Shown here: one piece after another, positions 1-9,309 of the stretch
Numbering within the stretch: the first letter of the stretch is position 1
Layout: each line of letters begins with the position of its first letter
Origin: Coriobacteriaceae bacterium
Lineage (GTDB): Bacteria > Actinomycetota > Coriobacteriia > Coriobacteriales > UMGS124
DNA length: 13,593 nucleotides
Assembly (NCBI GenBank): GCA_019420325.1
Contig: JAHZHK010000033.1
Coordinates: 12,215-25,807 of the forward strand
Direction of reading: 5' to 3'
Program-made: the position numbers and the translations under genes
The notes under the pieces: generated by a model
What the model was told of the DNA's origin: nothing
Databases searched by the model: none
What the model saw: only the letters and a program-made list of their open reading frames with translations

Positions 1-1218
1 GACGAGCGCCCCGGCGCCCATGGGCCCGCGCGCATGCAGCTTCTGGGTCGAGATGCCAATCTCGGCGCCCAAGCCGAACATGCCGCCGTCGGTAAAGCGC
101 GTCGAGGCGTTCACATACACAGCCGCCGCGTCCACTCCGGCAAGAAATGCCTGGGAGGCGGCATAGTCACACGTCACAATGCACTCAGAGTGACCCGTGC
201 CGTACCGATTGATGTGCTCGATAGCCTCTTCGATACCGTCGACAACCTTGCAGGACAGCTCAAACGCGAGATACTCGCGCCCCCAGTCCTGCTCCTGAGC
301 GGCAATGCAACACGAAAGACCGAGGTCTTGCGCAACTTGGAACGTCGCCTCATCACCATGGACCAGAACGTTCCATTCCGCACAGGCACCGAGCAGCATG
401 GGAAGAAACTCTGCGGCGCATGCCTGGTCGACAAGCACAGACTCGCACGCGTTGCACACACCGGGCCTTGAGCACTTGGCATTGTGGAGGATGTCAAGCG
501 CCATGGCCTGATCGGCCTGGGCATGCACATAGGTGTGGCAGTTGCCCGTACCCGTCTCGATGACCGGGACCTTGGAATTCTGCACGCAGTTCTGGATGAG
601 GCCGGCGCCGCCGCGAGGAATAAGGACATCGACAAGGCCCACGAGACCGAACAGCTCCTCGACGGCCGCATGTCCGGGCGAGGCAAGCAGGCACACCGCG
701 TCGGCCGGCAGGCCACACGACACGAGCGCATCGCGCAGCGCCTCGACAATGGCCTCGCACGACCTTGCCGCCATCGAGCCTCCGCGCAGGATGCAGGCAT
801 TACCGGCCTTCAGGCAGATGCCCGCGGCGTCGGAGGTCACATTGGGGCGCGCCTCGTACACGATGGCGACCACGCCCATGGGAACCGTCACCTTCTGCAC
901 CGAGAGGCCGTTGGGAAGCACGCTGCCCTCAAGCGTGCGTCCCAACGGATCGGGCTGGGCGGCAACCTCTTCGAGACCGCGCGCCATCGCTTCGACGCGC
1001 CCCTCATCAAGCATGAGGCGGTCGACAAGCGAGGCGGCCACGCCCGCTGCCCGGGCATCGGCCACATCGACGGCGTTGGCGGCAAGAATGGCCGGGCCAT
1101 GGGCGCGCAGATGATGCGCCATGGCGCATATCACCTGCGCGCGCTCGGCGCTTCCAAGCATGCTGATGCGTCGCGAAGCGTCCTTTGCCGCACGTGCCTT
1201 CTCAAGCGCCTCTCCCAT
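1..1218 (-). CDS. proA: Gamma-glutamyl phosphate reductase (glutamate-5-semialdehyde dehydrogenase), 3' end cut by window edge
   Basis: ProA reduces gamma-glutamyl phosphate to glutamate-5-semialdehyde with NADPH in the cytosol, the second step of proline synthesis. Translating the minus strand from the ATG at 1218 gives 406 uninterrupted codons to the window edge. Family landmarks are VPMGVVAIVYEARPNVT (about 112-128), LKAGNACILRGGS (136-148), the IETGTGNCH segment (220-228) and the catalytic-cysteine segment NAKCSRPGVCN (246-256), with Cys255 the expected nucleophile. The last visible residues, KLHARGPMG plus five more, match the usual C-terminal region, so only some 10-15 residues should be missing. 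An AAAGGGG Shine-Dalgarno lies 6 nt before the ATG. It follows proB after a 21-nt gap, so the two are almost surely co-transcribed. Confidence 0.96.
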   Translation of the reverse strand, partial: MGEALEKARAAKDASRRISMLGSAERAQVICAMAHHLRAHGPAILAANAVDVADARAAGVAASLVDRLMLDEGRVEAMARGLEEVAAQPDPLGRTLEGSVLPNGLSVQKVTVPMGVVAIVYEARPNVTSDAAGICLKAGNACILRGGSMAARSCEAIVEALRDALVSCGLPADAVCLLASPGHAAVEELFGLVGLVDVLIPRGGAGLIQNCVQNSKVPVIETGTGNCHTYVHAQADQAMALDILHNAKCSRPGVCNACESVLVDQACAAEFLPMLLGACAEWNVLVHGDEATFQVAQDLGLSCCIAAQEQDWGREYLAFELSCKVVDGIEEAIEHINRYGTGHSECIVTCDYAASQAFLAGVDAAAVYVNASTRFTDGGMFGLGAEIGISTQKLHARGPMGAGALV

Positions 1219-1239
1219 GAGCAGCCCCTTTCAAAAAGG

Positions 1240-3942
<2,703 letters not shown>

Positions 3943-3951
3943 ATACAAAAG

Positions 3952-3983
3952 CGGACCCCGCAACTTGACAGCTGCAGGGTCCG
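3952..3983 (-). terminator. Strong hairpin between rpmA and obgE (attenuator or processing stem)
   Basis: The transcript can form a stem of about 11 bp: CGGACCC pairs with GGGTCCG, extended inward by TGCA with TGCG (one G-T wobble), closing a loop of about 10 nt. It is followed by CTTTTG, a short U tract, and ends only 9 nt before the obgE Shine-Dalgarno. A full terminator would cut off obgE-proBA, so partial termination, or protection of the rplU-rpmA 3' end after processing, is more likely. The stem is seen directly; its function is inferred. Confidence 0.55.
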
Positions 3984-4018
3984 TAGATACTCAATCCGTG
4001 GCGAAAGCCGACAAAGAC

Positions 4019-4282
4019 CTACTCGGCAACCGTCTCGAGCGGAAGGATGTGCACGCGACGCTTGTCGCTGGTGGTGTACTTCACCGTGCCATCGATAAGA
4101 GCGAACAGGGTGTCGTCCTTGCCCTTGCCCACGTTCTCACCGGGGTGGAACTTGGTGCCATGCTGACGAACGAGGATGGTGCCAGCGGTGACAACCATGC
4201 CGTCGAAACGCTTGCAGCCAAGACGCTTGCCGATCGAATCGCGGCCGTTACGGGAAGTACCCGTGCCCTTCTTATGTGCCAT
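4019..4282 (-). CDS. rpmA: 50S ribosomal protein L27
   Basis: L27 is a large-subunit protein whose flexible N-terminus reaches the peptidyl-transferase centre and helps position tRNA ends. The 87-residue product begins [16 protein letters not shown] and contains [22 protein letters not shown] and [10 protein letters not shown], all hallmarks of the family. It starts directly at the mature MAHKKG form. The cleavable N-terminal extension found in Firmicutes L27 is absent, and so is a Prp protease gene between rplU and rpmA. TAGGAG lies 6 nt before the ATG. It follows rplU after 33 nt, in the classic rplU-rpmA-obg order. Confidence 0.98.
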   Translation of the reverse strand: MAHKKGTGTSRNGRDSIGKRLGCKRFDGMVVTAGTILVRQHGTKFHPGENVGKGKDDTLFALIDGTVKYTTSDKRRVHILPLETVAE

Positions 4283-4315
4283 GACAGACTCCTAAATTAC
4301 TTTCAATCGGACTTA

Positions 4316-4624
4316 CTAAGCGACCTTGGTGATGCGCACCTTGGTGAGGTACTGGCGATGGCCACGCTTGCGCTCGTAGCGCTTACGACGACGGAACTTG
4401 TACACGATGACCTTCTTGTCACGGTACTGCTTGAGGACCTCGCCCTCAACGCAAACCTTGGCAAGGGCCTCGGGGTCAGTGATGGCCTGCGTGCCATCAT
4501 TGACGAAAAGAACCTCGTCGAACGTGACGGTAGCGCCCTCTTCGACCTCGAGCTTCTCGATGTCGATGATGTCGCCCTCGGCAACCTTATACTGCTTACC
4601 ACCGGTCTTAACAATTGCGTACAT
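4316..4624 (-). CDS. rplU: 50S ribosomal protein L21
   Basis: L21 binds 23S rRNA domain VI and is a primary structural protein of the 50S subunit. The 102-residue product starts MYAIVKTGGKQYKV and contains DIIDIEKL, the basic segment FRRRKRYERKRGHRQ (about 78-92) and the terminal TKVRITKV, as expected for the family. The frame is open upstream to 4672, but homology begins at the ATG at 4624, which has GGAAGG 8 nt upstream, so the shorter form is chosen. It is first in the rplU-rpmA-obgE-proBA run and has its own promoter-like element just upstream. Confidence 0.98.
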   Translation of the reverse strand: MYAIVKTGGKQYKVAEGDIIDIEKLEVEEGATVTFDEVLFVNDGTQAITDPEALAKVCVEGEVLKQYRDKKVIVYKFRRRKRYERKRGHRQYLTKVRITKVA

Positions 4625-4662
4625 GTGAAGTACCTTCCAGCTCGCGACAAATGCAAGTTTGA

Positions 4663-4692
4663 ATACTAACACTGCAGAATCAGACCCGTCAA
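4663..4692 (-). promoter_or_regulatory. Candidate housekeeping promoter for rplU-rpmA-obgE
   Basis: On the minus strand TTGACG (4692-4687) and TAGTAT (4668-4663) are separated by 18 nt, and a TG lies one base upstream of the -10 box (extended -10). This predicts a start near 4656 and a leader of about 30 nt before the rplU ATG. The -10 matches consensus at 4 of 6 bases. Its position at the only sizeable gap in the window supports the call. Confidence 0.6.
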
Positions 4693-4755
4693 TGAAATTT
4701 CGGGGTACTGAGAAGTCCGCAAAAAACTATCAAAGAAAGCGTGTGCCTCTGGACC

Positions 4756-4780
4756 GTTCCCTTTGCTAAGGAAGGGAAAC
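4756..4780 (-). terminator. Weak candidate terminator or leader hairpin after the RNase E/G-like gene
   Basis: Just past the stop codon at 4790 the transcript can pair GTTTCCCTT with AAGGGAAC (8 bp with one bulged U), and an outer TGCCT/AGGCA pairing is possible across a 7-nt bulge. A run of six U follows, but only about 30 nt downstream (4726-4721), preceded by U-rich sequence. This is not a canonical intrinsic terminator. It may weakly end the mre-side operon or belong to an rplU leader. Confidence 0.3.
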
Positions 4781-4789
4781 AGGCAACCC

Positions 4790-5767
4790 TTAGATAGTAC
4801 GCCTACCGCGCTCGATTAGCGCAACCGACAAGCTTGCGTCACCAGAAATACGTGTTTGGCCGTCAGACAAGCCATCGGACATGTCGTCGATGAGGTCGTT
4901 GAACGCATCGAGAGGCAGTCCCTCCAAGAGCGCCACGGCGACAATGCCGCGCACATCGAACTCAAGCAGCGCCTCAATGACCGCCTGTGCCGCCTCGGCG
5001 TCAACCGTGGAAACCGCCACATCGGCCTGTATGCGCCTCACCGCGACCGTCCACATGGCCTCGGTGCGCTCGAAAACGATCTGCGCGCCGCACGCCAAGT
5101 CGATGCGCCTGCCATCGAGGGCGTCCTCGGTGTTGTTGTAGGCCGAGTGCGTGGTGGTGCCGATGGTGGAGTCACCGTCGGCGTCGGGCTTCTCGGCCAT
5201 GAGCAGGGCAGGCGCCGAAGAAATGCGCGCCAAGACGGTGAATGCGGCGGCCTCGGTCACCTGCACGACAACGCCGGAGAGCACCGTTTCCCAAGGCAGC
5301 TCGTCGGCGGTGGTGCGCAGGATGAGCGTCACGGGACCGCACACGGCCTCGAGCATCGAGGGAAGCCCGGTCGAGGGGTCCGCAACGGCAGCCTGAAGCT
5401 TGTCCGCAAGCTCGGCACGCCTCACGCCGGCGAGCTTCTTGGAGACAAAGACCTCCGGCCGCGCGGGACTCGAGGGCGCCATGATGGCGCAACCGTCGAG
5501 CACAAGCACGCTCGTGCGTCCGGAAAACTCGATGTTCACCGAGGCCCTCGGTAGCTTTGCGGCACGCTTGGGGGCCACGACCTGCGCGCATACGCTCGCG
5601 CCGGGAACAAGATCGGCCACCGTGGTAGCCGAGATGCCGGCCAGCGGCACAAACAGCATGCCGTAAGGGCCAGCGTCGAGGAAACATGCGTCAAGCGAGG
5701 CGTCGATGTGGTCGACGCGCGTTCGAAGAATATCGCCAGGAGAAAGCGTCAGATCGGGCGACTCCAT
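4790..5767 (-). CDS. RNase E/G family protein lacking catalytic residues (apparent pseudoenzyme)
   Basis: The 325-residue product follows the RNase E/G core. An S1-like domain covers 10-45 (GDILRTRVDHID, ACFLDAGPYG). Next comes a segment matching the ISLPGR strand (NIEFSGRTSVLVL, 78-90), an ILRTTADE segment (149-156), and the DNase I-like part with CGAQIVFERTEA (226-237) and FDVRGIVAVALLEG (270-283). The two magnesium-binding aspartates (Asp303 and Asp346 in E. coli RNase E) align with Ala242 and Ala279, and the asparagine two residues after the first aligns with Arg244. The protein stops near the LVEMTRKR-equivalent (VALIERGRR), so the zinc-link CPxC and small domain are missing. RNA binding or scaffolding is possible; cleavage by the family mechanism is not. 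GGAAGG lies 7 nt before the ATG, which overlaps the preceding gene by 19 nt. The family assignment rests on pattern and context. Confidence 0.75.
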   Translation of the reverse strand: MESPDLTLSPGDILRTRVDHIDASLDACFLDAGPYGMLFVPLAGISATTVADLVPGASVCAQVVAPKRAAKLPRASVNIEFSGRTSVLVLDGCAIMAPSSPARPEVFVSKKLAGVRRAELADKLQAAVADPSTGLPSMLEAVCGPVTLILRTTADELPWETVLSGVVVQVTEAAAFTVLARISSAPALLMAEKPDADGDSTIGTTTHSAYNNTEDALDGRRIDLACGAQIVFERTEAMWTVAVRRIQADVAVSTVDAEAAQAVIEALLEFDVRGIVAVALLEGLPLDAFNDLIDDMSDGLSDGQTRISGDASLSVALIERGRRTI

Positions 5768-6524
5768 GTGCCGTCCTTCCCTTCAAGGTACTGCGCAGTG
5801 CGCACGACAGAAGTGCGGAGGTTACGCTGGAATGATACGACGTAATCTTGCGTCGACCCAGCAGAGGAACCGCGAACGGCAAGCGACTCGGCGAGCTGTC
5901 GGCATACTTCGGCCAACAGGACGTCGGGACGCAGCGCGCCCTCGTTTGATGAACGGGTCGTGAAGGAAAGGTGCACGCCGCCCGACTCGCCCGGATCCAC
6001 GCAAACGTCGCCCACGAGCTTCTCGGTGAGGTCTACCTTCTTCGGCTTGCCATTGCGCAGATATTCAATCTGCCCCTGGGCGCGCACCGCCTCGACCGCA
6101 CGTCGCACGTCTTCGGCGTCAAACGCCATAGGCACGCGTCGGGCCAAACGGAAAGGTCGGCCTCCCAGCACGCGATGATGAGGTTCGCGCCAAGGGACGG
6201 CCCATGGACCTCGACATAGGCCGCCTGCTGAGGCATGAGGTCGGGCGGCGCCGAGCGACGCAGGTCCTCGAGGTATTCCTCAGCGGGGCGATACTCGCGC
6301 ACCCAAAGGTCGAACCATTCGTCGTCTGAGGCCACCGCCACCGGCAGCGCCGGGCAGTAGGCCGCCTTGATGCGCGGGGAAAAGCCCTGGGTCACGGCAT
6401 AGGGAATGCCGCTGCGGCGGATGGTGCGCTCCATGGCGCGCAAAAGCTCGAGATGGGACAGGTAGCGCAAACGGCCCGTCTCCACATAGCGGACCCTCAG
6501 GCAGTACAGCTCCTCTTCGCTCAT
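5749..6524 (-). pseudogene. DUF2344 (TIGR03936) radical SAM-linked protein, interrupted by one frameshift
   Basis: Members of this family follow, or are fused to, TIGR03960 radical SAM proteins; their biochemical role is unknown. The first frame, from ATG 6524, encodes the typical N-terminus: RLRYLSHLELLRAMERTIRRSG (a run at about 18-39), then TQGFSPRIKAAY and a DLMPQQAAYVEV segment up to about residue 125. From about 6125 down to 5749 the homologous sequence continues in another frame (FDAEDVRRAVEAV, NGKPKKVDLTEKLV, LRTSVVRTAQYLEG). The 776-nt span is one base short of 259 codons, so a single missing base between about 6125 and 6160 explains the break. If restored, the protein would be 258 residues, a normal length. 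The start overlaps the upstream stop as ATGA, with GAGGAG 6 nt before. It could be real inactivation or a sequencing/assembly error. No convincing slippery heptamer is visible. Confidence 0.85.
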
Positions 6525-8395
6525 GCTCGGCTCCTCTCCAGGTCGTTGTCAACATGAAGCGAAGGGCACACGCCGCAGCCCGAACACTTCGTCATCGTGC
6601 AGTCCGGCGTGAGAGTGCCTTCCAAGGCACGCTCCCACTCGCGCCCAAGCCAGCGCGGCGAGACTCCCGCGGAAATGTGGTCCCAAGGCAGGGGGCCGCC
6701 CACCTCGAACGGCTCGCAGGCGGCGCGCTGCATGTCGAAACCGACGTTCTCGGCCGCCTTCTCCCAAATCTCAAGCTTGAACTGGTCAGACCACGCATCA
6801 AAGCGAGCGCCCAGGCGATGCGCCTCAAGGATGAGCGGCAAAGCCTCGCGGCCGCTTCGCGAAAGCACCGCTTCGAGGAACGACGAGGCGTAGTCGTGAT
6901 AGCGCAAGTCCACACCGCGCGGAACGGCATCCGCGAGAAGCTTCTGGCGACGGCGCACCTCCTCGGGAGGGGTTTGGCCGCACCACTGGAAGGCCGTCTG
7001 CGCCTTGGGGATGAAGACCGCTACCGAGGTGCCGATGCGCACCGCGCAGCGCTTTGAGGGCGGCACCGAGGCACGGGCCAGCTCCAACGCGCGGCGGCAC
7101 AACTCAGCAATGCCAAGCACGTCTTCGTCGGTTTCGGTGGGCAGGCCGATCATGAAATACAGCTTCATGCGGAGCCAACCCTGCGAGAACGACGCACTCA
7201 CAGCGTTCATGAGGTCGTCCTCGGTCACGCCCTTGTTGATGACGTCACGCATGCGCTGCGTGCCGGCCTCGGGCGCAAAGGTCAGGCCGCCCTTCTTCTC
7301 GCCGGCGACAAGTTTGGCCATCTCGACACCGAAGGAGTCGAGGCGCTCGGAGGGCAACGACACCGAGATGCCCTTGCCCGACAGGTTCGCATTGAGCCTG
7401 CGCAGCACGTCTTCGAGATTGGAGTGGTCGGTCGTGGACAGCGAGGTAAGCGAAACCTGATCGTAACCCGTGCATGCAAGCCCACGCATGACGGCGGCAA
7501 CGATCTGGTCGGCGGGCCGCTCACGCACGGGACGGTACGTCATGCCCGCCTGGCAGAAACGACAGCCGCGCGCACATCCCCTCAAAACCTCGACGGCAAG
7601 CCTGTCCTGCACGACCTGGGGATAGGGCACGAGCGTCGTGTTGACGGGGTCGAGCGCCTTGAAGTCGGCGACAACGCGCTTCACGACCTTCTCGGGCGCA
7701 CCAGACCCCTCGACGGGAACGACATGCGTGCGCCCGAAGGAATCCTCCTCGGCGCGGTAGAGAAGGGGCACGTAGACGCCGGGTATCCGCGCGAGTGCCG
7801 CAAGTATGTCGGCGCGAGGTGCATTGGTTGCACGCATGTCGCGGATGCAGCAAGCGACCTCGACGATGACCTCCTCGCCATCGCCCACCATGATGCAGTC
7901 GTACAGCTCGCACACAGCCTCGGGGTTGTAGACCGAAGGTCCCCCGCCGCAGACGATGGGGTCGTCCTGCGCACGGTCGCGCGCCATGAGCGGGATGCCC
8001 GCCAGGTCGAGCGTCTCGACGATGTTACTGGCAGCAAGCTCATGGGGAAGCTGGATGCCCACCATGTCGAACGACGCCACGGGAAAGCACGACTCCATGG
8101 AAAAGAGTGGCAGATCGCGGCGGCGCATGAGGTCGGCCATGTCGATCCAGGGCGTGTAGGCGCGCTCGCAGGCAATGCCGGGTTGGTTGTTCAAAATCTT
8201 GTACAAGATGGCCAAGCCCTGGTTGGGAAGGCCGACCTCATACGTATCCGGGTAGATGAGCACGCAGCGGAAGGACGACTCAGAGTCGCGCACCGCGCCG
8301 AATTCGTGGTCGATGTAGCGAGACGGCTTCTCAACCAGGTCAAGGAGCGGCTCGACGCGCCCCCAAAGGTCAACTCGTTCATGCATCGAGATCAT
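6521..8395 (-). CDS. TIGR03960 family radical SAM protein
   Basis: This 624-residue protein has a B12-binding-like N-terminal region (about 45-190: YPDTYEVGLPNQG, CGGGPSVYNPEA, GDGEE). A radical SAM core follows, with the iron-sulfur motif CARGCRFC (Cys274, Cys278, Cys281) and downstream strands such as GGLTFAPEAGTQRMRD. A second cysteine group, CX4CX2CX2C, lies at 599-610 near the C-terminus and could hold another metal or cluster. The reaction of this family is not established. It is almost always next to a DUF2344 partner, as here, and commonly near Rne/Rng, rplU and rpmA. The start ATG 8395 overlaps the upstream stop as ATGA and has GGAG 7 nt before; another ATG at 8386 is less well placed. 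The stop overlaps the DUF2344 start by 4 nt, indicating strong coupling. Confidence 0.93.
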   Translation of the reverse strand: MISMHERVDLWGRVEPLLDLVEKPSRYIDHEFGAVRDSESSFRCVLIYPDTYEVGLPNQGLAILYKILNNQPGIACERAYTPWIDMADLMRRRDLPLFSMESCFPVASFDMVGIQLPHELAASNIVETLDLAGIPLMARDRAQDDPIVCGGGPSVYNPEAVCELYDCIMVGDGEEVIVEVACCIRDMRATNAPRADILAALARIPGVYVPLLYRAEEDSFGRTHVVPVEGSGAPEKVVKRVVADFKALDPVNTTLVPYPQVVQDRLAVEVLRGCARGCRFCQAGMTYRPVRERPADQIVAAVMRGLACTGYDQVSLTSLSTTDHSNLEDVLRRLNANLSGKGISVSLPSERLDSFGVEMAKLVAGEKKGGLTFAPEAGTQRMRDVINKGVTEDDLMNAVSASFSQGWLRMKLYFMIGLPTETDEDVLGIAELCRRALELARASVPPSKRCAVRIGTSVAVFIPKAQTAFQWCGQTPPEEVRRRQKLLADAVPRGVDLRYHDYASSFLEAVLSRSGREALPLILEAHRLGARFDAWSDQFKLEIWEKAAENVGFDMQRAACEPFEVGGPLPWDHISAGVSPRWLGREWERALEGTLTPDCTMTKCSGCGVCPSLHVDNDLERSRA

Positions 8396-9297
8396 AGATC
8401 CGCTCCTGCTCCTTGATATCCTCGGTCTGCGACCGCTTTCCCTGCAGCCTCAACCTGACCGGCCTGGCGCATACGTCCCTGCATGACCGTGCCGGCCACC
8501 CATGTGCCCGCCGCGGCCACCCCCGCCTTGACAAGACATGCCGGAAGCGGGGTGCGCAGGGCAAGCCCGGCGACCTGCTTGCACACAAGCGAAAACGCCG
8601 TGAGGCCAGCCACATCCACCAGCCGTTCCTTGCCCATGGGCGCGCCGTAGTTCCCCGCAAGCTTGAAGAGCATCGCAACCTCGCAAGCAAGCATGGCCGG
8701 GGTATCAGCGCCCCTAAGAAAGGTAAGCGCCCCCAGCATCGCGTTGTCGCGCACCGCCTGCCCCACGATGCGACGGCCCTGCTCGTCTTGGCAGCAGTCA
8801 AGCGCCGCGCCGAGCATCGTCTCGAAGTCAGGCAGGGTATCGATGAGCCAGCGCGCCAGCATGCCGCCTACGGCCATCTCGTCGCACACGACGATGTCCT
8901 CGGTACTCACCTCTCGGGCGACCAGGGCACGAGCCCGCTCGGCAGCCGCATCATCAAAGTGTACAAGCACCAAGCATGGCACCCGGCGCGAGGCGTAGGC
9001 GCGGTACAGGTCGGCGGCAACAGCGGCGTCTTGCCCGGCCAGCACGATGACGGCATCGGCCATGGCGTGCACCACGGCGGGTTCATAGCCCACCCCTACG
9101 CCGGCGACATATAGGCGAAGCGAGGCGGTCTTGGGTCGCAGCGCTCGCTTGACCGCACGTGCCAAGCCCCCATCGCAGCCTTGCCCCACCGCCACACACA
9201 GTCGCAGCGTCTTAGAGGCCGCGCGGCTCGTTTGTCTTCTTGCCTTCACACCCGCCTTGGCGGCGTCATACAGTAGGTTCACGGCAACACGCTCCAT
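8392..9297 (-). CDS. DUF697 (YcjF-like) protein with a degenerate GTPase-like N-terminal half
   Basis: The 301-residue product ends with a DUF697-type region (about 170-275): ALTFLRGADTPAMLACEVAMLFKLAGNYG spans 190-218 (a run of helices), followed by hydrophobic stretches around 226-245 and 255-272. DUF697 domains often follow Era-like GTPase domains and sit at the membrane. The N-terminal part has the rhythm of such a G domain: LRLCVAVGQG at 31-40 where the P-loop would be, ADAVIVLAG at 80-88, and VPCLVLVHFDD at 106-116 where NKxD would lie. The P-loop Lys-Ser/Thr and the NKxD Asn-Lys are absent, so GTP binding is unlikely. It sits 12 nt after rodA and overlaps the radical SAM gene by 4 nt. 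The ATG at 9297 has no good Shine-Dalgarno. GTG 9282 has GGAG 9 nt upstream and may be the true start. Its role is unknown. Confidence 0.75.
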   Translation of the reverse strand: MERVAVNLLYDAAKAGVKARRQTSRAASKTLRLCVAVGQGCDGGLARAVKRALRPKTASLRLYVAGVGVGYEPAVVHAMADAVIVLAGQDAAVAADLYRAYASRRVPCLVLVHFDDAAAERARALVAREVSTEDIVVCDEMAVGGMLARWLIDTLPDFETMLGAALDCCQDEQGRRIVGQAVRDNAMLGALTFLRGADTPAMLACEVAMLFKLAGNYGAPMGKERLVDVAGLTAFSLVCKQVAGLALRTPLPACLVKAGVAAAGTWVAGTVMQGRMRQAGQVEAAGKAVADRGYQGAGADL

Positions 9298-9309
9298 CGT
9301 AGAAGTCGC

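Noticed and set aside
174..800. A 208-codon minus-strand frame inside proA.
   Set aside because: The proA frame itself is unbroken from 1218 to the window edge, and this Arg/Ser-rich frame overlaps it completely.
4316..4672. A longer L21 starting at 4672.
   Set aside because: L21 homology begins at MYAIV, the ATG at 4624 has a good Shine-Dalgarno, and the promoter -10 element lies within the would-be extension.
6110..6170. Programmed -1 frameshifting in the DUF2344 gene.
   Set aside because: I could not find a slippery heptamer in the right frame or a clear downstream stimulatory structure. A missing base is the simpler explanation.
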